Source: Nitrososphaerales archaeon (GTDB taxonomy: Archaea > Thermoproteota > Nitrososphaeria > Nitrososphaerales > Gagatemarchaeaceae). From it: DNA of 5,316 nt. A model generated the notes under the pieces. The model did no database searches, was not told the origin of the DNA, and was given only the letters and a program-made list of their open reading frames with translations. The stretch spans positions 1 through 5,316 of the forward strand of contig JASHVX010000156.1 in assembly GCA_030044375.1 (NCBI GenBank), written 5' to 3'. The translations under genes and the position numbers were made by a program. Positions 1-4,986 of the stretch are shown here, one piece after another (the stretch's first letter is position 1; each line of letters begins with the position of its first letter).

Positions 1-1
1 C

Positions 2-202
2 CCCTCGGTCGCGAACTTCGCGGACTTTACGGGCATCCCTTGCGGCCCCCCCTACAGAGCCACAGGCTCACAAACGGAGGGTTCCCTCCTCTTCGACTAT
101 GGCGGCTACACCGTCAATGGAACCTACCACTTTGGCCGCTTCCTGCTTCCTTCTCCTATCCAATTCTCGGAGCCTTTGCAAAGAGGCTCCCCGCGGCGTT
201 GA
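2..202 (+). CDS. C-terminal end of an unidentified protein (5' end outside window)
   Basis: An open frame enters from the left edge and stops at TGA 200-202, giving about 66 residues with no start inside the window. I do not recognise the family. It was chosen over the other open frames here because roughly 70% of its third codon positions are G or C, against about 50-55% in the frames I compared, matching the third-position bias of the window's clear genes. The residues are rich in Gly, Tyr, Phe and Pro (for example FDYGGYTVNGTYHFGRF), which suggests a beta-rich, perhaps extracellular, domain; this is inference. The third-position bias is weaker than in the neighbouring genes, so it could be a fast-evolving, acquired or decaying gene. 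The +3 frame stays open to 252, so a frameshifted end is possible. Confidence 0.42.
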   Translation, partial: PSVANFADFTGIPCGPPYRATGSQTEGSLLFDYGGYTVNGTYHFGRFLLPSPIQFSEPLQRGSPRR

Positions 203-283
203 CTGCTCGGCGTGGGCTCCGTCAGTGATCCTGCCTATGGAAGCGCCCTGACCTGCGCCCTCGTCCAGAGGAGCCCCGGCCAA

Positions 284-317
284 GTCGTTAGGGATAATAA
301 CGACCCGAGATTCTCGG
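284..317. promoter_or_regulatory. Two adjacent inverted repeats over the probable promoter of the PurD-like gene
   Basis: GTCGTTA (284-290) and TAACGAC (298-304) form a perfect 7-bp inverted repeat around the 7-nt centre GGGATAA. Immediately after it, CCGAGA (305-310) and TCTCGG (312-317) form a perfect 6-bp repeat around a single T. The AT-rich GATAATAA (293-300) inside the first repeat is centred about 31 nt before the ATG at 328, where a TATA box for a nearly leaderless transcript would lie. A dimeric regulator binding here would compete with the basal transcription factors. The 1-nt centre of the second repeat suits a protein site better than an RNA hairpin. The symmetry is seen directly; the operator role is inferred. 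Confidence 0.4.
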
Positions 318-327
318 AGTTTGGCTG

Positions 328-1599
328 ATGAAGTTTCTTTTCGTTACCGAAGAGAGCCTATCAGCCGACCTTGCCTGGCAGTTGAAGAAGGAGGGCCACG
401 ACGTCAAGATGTTCTGCAGGGGCCAAGGGGAGAAGGACGTGGGAGTGGGCTTCTTCGAGAAGGTAGACGAATGGGAGCCACTAAAGGAGTGGGCAGACGC
501 GATCGTCTTCGACGACATCGGGTTCGGCCCGAAGGCCGAGCAGCTTAGGAGCGAAGGAAAGCCGGTCGTCGGCGGGTCACCGTACACGGACAAGCTCGAG
601 CTCGACAGGGAGTTCGGGCAGTCAGAGCTCAACCTGGCCGGGGTGGACATCCTCCCTAGCTGGAACTTCACCTCGTTCGACACGGCGATCGAGTTCGTCA
701 AGGCCAACCCCGACCGCTACGTCCTCAAGCCGAGCGGCAAGGCGCAGAACGAGAAGGAACTGCTCTTCATAGGGCAGGAGGCGGACGGAAAGGACGTCCT
801 CCAGGTATTGGAGCACTACAAGGCGAACTGGTCGAAGAAGATCAAGGAGTTCCTGATCCAGAAGTACGCCGACGGGGTAGAGATAGCCGTAGGCGCGTTC
901 TTCAACGGGAAGGACTTCGTCCTGCCGATATGCGTCAACTTCGAGCACAAGAGGCTCTTTCCCAACGAGCTGGGGCCGAGCACGGGCGAGATGGGCACCG
1001 CGATGTACTTCTCGAAGACCAGCCCAGTCTTCGACCGCACTCTCTCCAAGATGAAGGACAAGCTGACAGCCAGCAAGTACGTCGGCTACATCGACATCAA
1101 CTGCATAGTCAACGGCAAAGGGATATGGCCGCTCGAATGGACGTGCCGCTTCGGATATCCTACGATAAGCATCCAGATGGAGGGGATAACGAGCGACTGG
1201 GGGACGTTCCTTCTCCAGCTGGCGAGGGGCGAAGAGGCACAGCTGAGGACGAAGAAGGGATACCAGGTAGGGGTCGTCGTGACAATCCCGCCCTGGCCCT
1301 TTGAGGACGACAAGGCGTTCAAGAAGTACTCCGAGGGCGCGACCATACTGTTCAGGCGACAGTCGCTCGACGGCATACACATCGGCGAGGTCAAGCTGGA
1401 GGAAGGAGACTGGCACATCGCCGGGAACTCGGGATACGCCCTGGTCGTCACAGGGTCTGGAGGGACGATGTCTGACGCGATCGACAAGGCCTACCAGAAC
1501 GTCAAGAACGTGATGATACCGAACATGTTCTACCGGAACGACATAGGGCACAGGTGGACGAGGGAGAGCGACGTGTTGCTGAGCTGGGGCTACATATAG
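328..1599 (+). CDS. PurD-like ATP-grasp ligase (phosphoribosylamine-glycine ligase family, divergent)
   Basis: This 423-residue protein has the length and domain order of PurD, the purine enzyme that joins glycine to phosphoribosylamine using ATP. Residues 1-90 form a Rossmann-like preATP-grasp domain. Residues 100-300 form the ATP-grasp core, with a probable ATP-binding lysine K134 in YVLKPSG, the glycine-rich GPSTGEMGT at 216-224 (PurD: GPNTGGMG) and LEWTCRFGYP at 269-278 (PurD: EFNCRFGDPE). Residues 310-410 match the PurD C-terminal domain, ending in FYRNDIGHR, a typical PurD signature. Several PurD residues are changed. The N-terminal GGREHA-type loop is replaced by a TEESLSADLAW segment, and the metal-binding Asn of the EFN motif is Thr272. 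The ligase fold is secure; the substrate may not be phosphoribosylamine. The ATG at 328 has GGAG at 316-319, 8 nt upstream. The gene appears monocistronic and converges on the minus-strand gene ending at 1613. No other purine gene is nearby. Confidence 0.85.
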   Translation: MKFLFVTEESLSADLAWQLKKEGHDVKMFCRGQGEKDVGVGFFEKVDEWEPLKEWADAIVFDDIGFGPKAEQLRSEGKPVVGGSPYTDKLELDREFGQSELNLAGVDILPSWNFTSFDTAIEFVKANPDRYVLKPSGKAQNEKELLFIGQEADGKDVLQVLEHYKANWSKKIKEFLIQKYADGVEIAVGAFFNGKDFVLPICVNFEHKRLFPNELGPSTGEMGTAMYFSKTSPVFDRTLSKMKDKLTASKYVGYIDINCIVNGKGIWPLEWTCRFGYPTISIQMEGITSDWGTFLLQLARGEEAQLRTKKGYQVGVVVTIPPWPFEDDKAFKKYSEGATILFRRQSLDGIHIGEVKLEEGDWHIAGNSGYALVVTGSGGTMSDAIDKAYQNVKNVMIPNMFYRNDIGHRWTRESDVLLSWGYI

Positions 1600-1612
1600 T
1601 CGCGCCGGTTCG

Positions 1613-2101
1613 CTACGGGCCGGAGGCGCGAGCGTCCTGGGCTGTGTCCGCTCCTGCAGGCCCTGCCGCCTCGGAGTCCGACTCGACGTCGTCGTATGAC
1701 GGGTCTACGTTCCCATCGGGCCAGGACCACTGGTCGTGGCGCAGCAGGCGAATCACATAGTACGCAACGAGCGCGATGATCGCCACCTGCATGGAAGAGC
1801 CTCCGACGAAGACCAGCGACGGCAGCACCTCTCCTTGAGCGATGAACTGCCAGTGAGTTGACTGCGGCAGGGAGGACGCGAGCGCCAGGGCCGCGAGCGC
1901 TGAGCCGAAGTAGTACGAGACGCGGGGCCTCAGGAAGGTCAGCAGGCCGTCGACCACGAACAGCGCCCACCCCGCGGTGATGAAGTCGAAGACTGCGGGA
2001 GGCAGGAGGGGCTGGACCTCCAACAAGAAGCCGGCGCCCAGGGCCACGGACGCCAGGATGAGGCACTGTATCCACCGACCGAGGGTCGGGAGGCTTACCA
2101 T
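1613..2101 (-). CDS. Four-helix integral membrane protein of unknown function
   Basis: A 162-residue protein of no family I recognise. Hydrophobic stretches at about residues 8-28, 34-56, 60-80 and 92-119 predict four membrane helices. They are followed by RLLRHD, positive charges expected on the cytoplasmic side, and a hydrophilic acidic tail (about 121-162) rich in Asp, Glu, Ala and Gly that is probably disordered. With four helices and a cytoplasmic C-terminus, the N-terminus would also be cytoplasmic. No catalytic or metal-binding motif is visible. The ATG at 2101 is supported by a TATA-like AAATAATT at 2121-2128 on the same strand, about 24 nt upstream, and no Shine-Dalgarno site is evident. 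The gene lies 68 nt downstream of the HPF-like gene on the same strand, so it may be transcribed both from its own promoter and by read-through. Its stop is 13 nt from the convergent PurD-like gene. Confidence 0.72.
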   Translation of the reverse strand: MVSLPTLGRWIQCLILASVALGAGFLLEVQPLLPPAVFDFITAGWALFVVDGLLTFLRPRVSYYFGSALAALALASSLPQSTHWQFIAQGEVLPSLVFVGGSSMQVAIIALVAYYVIRLLRHDQWSWPDGNVDPSYDDVESDSEAAGPAGADTAQDARASGP

Positions 2102-2120
2102 TGTCCCGCACCCGCTCCAG

Positions 2121-2128
2121 AATTATTT
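2121..2128 (-). promoter_or_regulatory. TATA-like box for the membrane protein gene
   Basis: AAATAATT on the minus strand is an AT-rich island in GC-rich surroundings, centred about 24 nt before the ATG at 2101. This spacing would give a leaderless or nearly leaderless transcript, as is common in archaea. It suggests the membrane protein can be expressed separately from the HPF-like gene upstream. Confidence 0.45.
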
Positions 2129-2169
2129 GAGAATATGGTCGCGCACGGCAGCCTGCCGCTCGCTCCCTG

Positions 2170-2535
2170 TCAAGCCTCGGATACTTTGCGCAGCGAGTCC
2201 CCGTGTGAGGCTGTGACGCGTGACTGCCTGGAGGACAGGAGGCGCTTCATCTTGGGACCAAGAGAGTCGAAGACCTCTGCGATGTTGTACCCTGTCTCGC
2301 TGAAGGCGTGGCGCTCCTTCGGCGTGTAGATCTCCACTGACACCTCGTAGCGGGCGTGCTCCTTCGACGCCTTCTTCGACTTGACGACGGCGCGCACCTC
2401 CTCGACGAAGGGATAGACCTTGCAGAGCTCTTCTGACAGCCTCTCGAACTTCGTTCTGGCCTCGCCGGCCTCCAAGGGCTCGTCCGGCAGGCCGACGATG
2501 TAGTAGGGCGGCCTCTTTCTCTTACTTTCATCCAT
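2170..2535 (-). CDS. HPF/RaiA-like (S30AE family) ribosome-associated protein
   Basis: This 121-residue protein matches the short hibernation-promoting factor/RaiA fold, whose members bind the small ribosomal subunit's decoding centre and silence idle ribosomes. After a basic start (KRKRP, residues 5-9) the predicted order is strand (11-16), long helix (about 22-42), strand (44-54), strand (61-72), strand (74-80) and helix (84-102). The stretch HAFSETGYNIAEVFDSL (76-92) aligns by eye with the HPF pattern of a short strand, then G-x-D-M-Y-x-A-I-D and an amphipathic helix. The final helix is followed by basic SSRQSR (101-106). There is no long C-terminal dimerisation domain, so it resembles short HPF rather than bacterial long HPF. 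Identification rests on pattern and fold order, with modest sequence identity. The only TATA-like element is a weak TCATAACT at 2566-2573, and no Shine-Dalgarno site precedes the ATG at 2535. The membrane protein gene follows 68 nt downstream. Confidence 0.68.
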   Translation of the reverse strand: MDESKRKRPPYYIVGLPDEPLEAGEARTKFERLSEELCKVYPFVEEVRAVVKSKKASKEHARYEVSVEIYTPKERHAFSETGYNIAEVFDSLGPKMKRLLSSRQSRVTASHGDSLRKVSEA

Positions 2536-2702
2536 CGCAGGTCTGGCACGTCCCCGCCCCGCCGGAGTTATGAGCGTTGCGCCGAAATCACCAGGCCGTG
2601 CCCACGTCTCTCGCGGCTCGTGGTCGACCTGTCCGTGGACTTCCGGCTCCGCAGGGGCATGCCTGGCCGGCCCTCCGGGCCCGGCCTATCTGCCGGTCTC
2701 GG
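2536..2702. other. Intergenic stretch between the HAD and HPF-like genes, without a convincing gene
   Basis: These 167 nt hold no ORF with a believable protein. On the minus strand they contain a weak TATA-like TCATAACT (2566-2573), about 34 nt before the HPF-like ATG. They also contain a strong hairpin near the end of the HAD gene and scattered short complementary pairs such as GGCACG (2545-2550) with CGTGCC (2597-2602). A structured leader or small RNA cannot be excluded, but I recognise no tRNA, 5S, SRP or RNase P signature. Confidence 0.4.
2665..2686 (-). other. Strong GC hairpin just downstream of the HAD phosphatase gene
   Basis: GGCCGGCCC (2665-2673) pairs with GGG (2677-2679) and CCGGCC (2681-2686), giving nine G-C pairs with C2680 bulged and a 3-nt loop TCC. 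On the minus strand it starts 16 nt after the HAD stop codon (2703-2705), where it could protect the transcript's 3' end or help termination. It lacks the following T-run typical of archaeal intrinsic termination, so I do not call it a terminator. Chance pairing in GC-rich DNA is possible. Confidence 0.4.
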
Positions 2703-3374
2703 TCACGCGGGGACGCCCAGGATGGCGGGCAGCTCACTGAGTGAGGATATTACGAAGTCGGCGCCCTCGTCCTTCAGCCGCGACTCGCTGTAGCGCTCCG
2801 AGGTCAGGCCCACGACCCTTACCCCTGCGCGCTTCCCTGCGGTCACGTCGAACCTGGAGTCGCCGACGTACCATACGCCGTCCTTCGCCAGGCCGAGCAT
2901 GGAAATGCAGCGCAGCAGCCCGTCAGGCGAAGGCTTCATGGCGGGGACGTCGTCCCTGCAGAGGACGACCTCGAACCTGTCCCTCAGGGCCGCCCGCCTG
3001 AGGACCTCCTCCGTGACCTTCCTGCCGCTGTTTGTGACCACCGCGAGCCGGACCCCGGCCGACTTCAGGCGGTCTAAGGTCTCGACAGCCCCGGGAAGAG
3101 GTACGGCGCCTCCCACGGCCTTGAACTCCAGCTCGTCCAACACCGAGTAGAGCCGATCCCTCACCTCCTCGTAGGAGGCGGCGACCTCGCCCGACTCCGA
3201 CTGGAGCCTCGCCGAGTCCATCATCGCCTGGGTCGGAGGACCCATGTCGAGCCGGAGCGTGTCGAACCCGAAACGCCGGAGCTCTGCAGTCAGCGCCTTC
3301 CTGGTCTCTTCCCGGTCGAAGGTGGTTGCGACCAAGGTGCCGTCGAGGTCGAAGACGACGGCCACAGCGACCAC
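2703..3374 (-). CDS. HAD-superfamily phosphatase (phosphoglycolate phosphatase-like)
   Basis: This 223-residue protein carries all four haloacid dehalogenase motifs. Motif I is FDLDGTL with nucleophile D9 and acid/base D11. Motif II is VVTNSG with T114. Motif III has K147 in AMKPSPDG. Motif IV is VGDSRFDV with D172 and D176, which bind magnesium. The segment between motif I and about residue 85 is mostly helical, a C1 cap as in phosphoglycolate phosphatase and beta-phosphoglucomutase relatives. Phosphate-ester hydrolysis in the cytoplasm is therefore expected; the substrate cannot be read from the sequence. The start is GTG at 3374, or a second GTG at 3365 that would give the more usual MAVVFDLDGT beginning. 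The first lies 3 nt after the stop of the upstream microprotein gene, indicating co-transcription and probably coupled translation, since there is no separate promoter or Shine-Dalgarno site. Confidence 0.88.
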   Translation of the reverse strand: MVAVAVVFDLDGTLVATTFDREETRKALTAELRRFGFDTLRLDMGPPTQAMMDSARLQSESGEVAASYEEVRDRLYSVLDELEFKAVGGAVPLPGAVETLDRLKSAGVRLAVVTNSGRKVTEEVLRRAALRDRFEVVLCRDDVPAMKPSPDGLLRCISMLGLAKDGVWYVGDSRFDVTAGKRAGVRVVGLTSERYSESRLKDEGADFVISSLSELPAILGVPA

Positions 3375-3377
3375 GCA

Positions 3378-3503
3378 CTATATCTTCTTCTTGGAGAAGA
3401 GGATCAGAATCGCTATGCCGGCGATCCCAATGGCCACGACGAGGATGGCTATCGCCTGCAGCATGTCGCCGCTGGTCTGAAGAGCCGGAGGCGGAATCTG
3501 CAA
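3378..3503 (-). CDS. Single-helix membrane microprotein upstream of the HAD gene
   Basis: A short frame starting at TTG 3503 encodes 41 residues; a start at ATG 3464 would give 28. A polar, proline-containing N-terminus (MQIPPPALQTSGD) is followed by an unbroken hydrophobic stretch of about 20 residues rich in Ile, Ala, Leu, Val and Gly, then FSKKKI and a stop. The lysines after the helix predict an outside N-terminus and inside C-terminus. Support for a real gene comes from three points: a TATA-like ATAAATAA (3529-3536, minus strand) centred about 30 nt before the TTG, which suits a leaderless transcript; the clean hydrophobic-then-basic pattern; and the 3-nt gap to the HAD start. An in-frame TGA 9 nt upstream of the TTG rules out a much longer protein. 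No family is recognised. It could be a small subunit, anchor or regulator, or a remnant of a larger membrane protein. Confidence 0.6.
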   Translation of the reverse strand: MQIPPPALQTSGDMLQAIAILVVAIGIAGIAILILFSKKKI

Positions 3504-3528
3504 GCGGGCGTTTCACGGCCAGAGGTTC

Positions 3529-3536
3529 TTATTTAT
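3529..3536 (-). promoter_or_regulatory. TATA-like box in the divergent promoter region
   Basis: ATAAATAA on the minus strand, preceded by purine-rich AAGGG that could serve as a BRE, is the strongest AT-rich island in this region. It is centred about 30 nt upstream of the microprotein's TTG start. The same bases read TTATTTAT on the plus strand, about 57 nt before the nuclease start at 3589, so it may also drive that gene with a leader of roughly 30 nt. No other TATA-like element lies in the 85-nt gap. Confidence 0.55.
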
Positions 3537-3588
3537 CCCTTGCCAGGGTTGAGCGTGCTCGGAACGCGAGCCGGCCGGACCTCCTGAC

Positions 3589-4944
3589 TTGAACCGCATC
3601 ACGTGCTTCGGCGGGGTCGGAGAGATAGGCGGCAACAAGTTCCTCCTGGAGGACCGAGGCACGAAGGTGCTTCTCGACTTCGGGAAGGGGTTCTCTGACG
3701 GGTCCGACTTCTTCGACAGGGGGATCCAGCCGAGGCAGGTGAACGGAGCCGGCGACCTCTTCGAGTTCGACCTTCTGCCACAGATCCCCGGCCTGTACTC
3801 CGAGGAAGCGCTACAGAACACGGCGCTGAAGCACTCGGCTCCGGAGGTGGACGCCGTGGTCATCTCGCACTTTCACTCCGACCACACCGGGCGCGTCGAA
3901 TACGTCGACCCCTCGATACCGGTCTATTGCGGCGAGACGGCATCCTTGATCCACGCCGCGAACAAGGAGTCTGACTCCTCGCCCTTGGACGGGCACGAGC
4001 TCAGAACCTTCAGGACAGGAGACAGGTTCAGCGTGGGCCCGATGGAGTTCGTGCCCGTGCACGTCGATCACTCGGTTCCGGGCGCCTACGGCTTTTTGGT
4101 GCACCACAGCGAAGGAACCCTGGCATACACCGGGGACTTCCGGTTCCACGGCCCTGCCGGCTCGATGATGGAGGACTTCATCGAGGCAGCCGCGGCGTCC
4201 AAGCCTGACCTGCTGCTGACTGAAGGGACGCGCGTCCGTCCCGGCGGACCTTCGGAGAACACCAGCGAGGAGCAGGTGATGGAAGAGGCTCGGCGCATCG
4301 TGCGTTCGAGCAGACGGCTCGTCCTGTCGACGTTCAGAGGGAACGACGTCGACAGGGTGAACACGTTCCAGCTGGCCGCCCGCGATGCAGGAAGGCGCCT
4401 GGTCGTGTCAATGAAGACGGCGCTCCTCCTGGAGAAGCTGAAGGCAGACAAGAGGCTCAGGGTGCCGAAGGTGGGGAAGGACGTTGACGTCTACGTCAGG
4501 AGGAAAAGGAGCGGCAGGCTCGACGACAAGGACTACTACCCCTGGGAGAGGAGGTTCCTCGACCACGGGGTCTCGGCGGCCGACGTGAGGAGGAGCCAGG
4601 CGAAGACCTTCCTCCACCTCGAGGTCTGGCACTTCCCTGAACTGATAGACATCAAGCCCGACGCGGGCGGCGCGTACCTGCACGCGGCCACGGAGGCGTT
4701 CAACGAGGAGGGCGAGCGCGAGGAGTCCGCGGTGAGGAACTGGATAGACCACATGGGCTTCAGCTACCACCAGGTGCACGCGTCTGGACACGCCCCCATG
4801 CCCGAGGTGGGTAGGCTCGTGAAGGGGGTCCGTGCGAAGAAGGTCGTGCCGGTCCATACCGAGCACCCGGAGGCGTTCGGCGCGCTCGGGGCGGCCAGAG
4901 TCGAGGCGCCGCGCAAGGGGGCGCCGATCCAGATGACGGTGTGA
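3589..4944 (+). CDS. Beta-CASP metallo-beta-lactamase nuclease, RNase J-like
   Basis: This 451-residue protein belongs to the zinc-dependent beta-CASP nucleases that process or degrade RNA in the cytoplasm. It opens with FGGVGEIGGNKFLL (7-20), the usual first strands of RNase J-type proteins. The metal site is visible: HFHSDH (H94, H96, D98, H99), H161 in VDHSVPGAYGF, and D183 in YTGDFRFHG. The beta-CASP domain follows from about 205 to 385, with motif A as E212 in LTEGT. Motif B is H401 in ASGHA and motif C is H423 in VPVHTEHPE. All catalytic ligands are present, so it should be active. It ends soon after motif C and lacks the C-terminal domain of bacterial RNase J. The segment AATEAFNEEGEREES (366-380) is more like an archaeal RNase J-related subgroup than classical RNase J, so 5'-exonuclease activity is inferred, not shown. 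The start is TTG 3589, without a Shine-Dalgarno site. Confidence 0.87.
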   Translation: MNRITCFGGVGEIGGNKFLLEDRGTKVLLDFGKGFSDGSDFFDRGIQPRQVNGAGDLFEFDLLPQIPGLYSEEALQNTALKHSAPEVDAVVISHFHSDHTGRVEYVDPSIPVYCGETASLIHAANKESDSSPLDGHELRTFRTGDRFSVGPMEFVPVHVDHSVPGAYGFLVHHSEGTLAYTGDFRFHGPAGSMMEDFIEAAAASKPDLLLTEGTRVRPGGPSENTSEEQVMEEARRIVRSSRRLVLSTFRGNDVDRVNTFQLAARDAGRRLVVSMKTALLLEKLKADKRLRVPKVGKDVDVYVRRKRSGRLDDKDYYPWERRFLDHGVSAADVRRSQAKTFLHLEVWHFPELIDIKPDAGGAYLHAATEAFNEEGEREESAVRNWIDHMGFSYHQVHASGHAPMPEVGRLVKGVRAKKVVPVHTEHPEAFGALGAARVEAPRKGAPIQMTV

Positions 4945-4952
4945 CGGGAAGG

Positions 4953-4961
4953 TAGAAATAA
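4953..4961 (+). promoter_or_regulatory. TATA-like box for the TldD/PmbA gene
   Basis: TAGAAATAA lies 8 nt after the nuclease stop codon and is centred about 30 nt before the TTG at 4987. This spacing matches the other TATA-like elements in the window and supports both the TTG start and an independent, nearly leaderless transcript rather than simple read-through. Confidence 0.5.
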
Positions 4962-4986
4962 CGTCCGCCGGCGCCCAAGTACGCGG

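Noticed and set aside
68..283. Minus-strand frame of 71 codons at the left edge
   Set aside because: Composition is not implausible, but its third positions are only about 55% GC against about 70% for the + strand frame. It has no motif or promoter that I can see.
203..283. Possible tRNA or small gene before the PurD-like promoter
   Set aside because: No T-loop consensus, cloverleaf pairing or ORF with a plausible protein was seen.
622..1551. Long minus-strand open frame (309 codons) antisense to the PurD-like gene
   Set aside because: Its translation is an Arg/Leu/Val/Asp-rich composition without motifs, as expected opposite a GC3-rich gene. The + strand frame has clear PurD-family motifs.
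1600..1612. Possible terminators between the convergent PurD-like and membrane protein genes
   Set aside because: The 13-nt gap has no T-run or hairpin in either direction.
2923..3516. 197-codon minus-strand frame overlapping the HAD and microprotein genes
   Set aside because: Its translation is dominated by Arg, Gly and His with no fold signature. The overlapping frame carries all four HAD motifs.
3579..3585. ACCTCCT, which reads as a perfect Shine-Dalgarno AGGAGGT on the minus strand
   Set aside because: No start codon follows at suitable spacing on the minus strand, and on the + strand it is the complement of a ribosome binding site. Probably chance.
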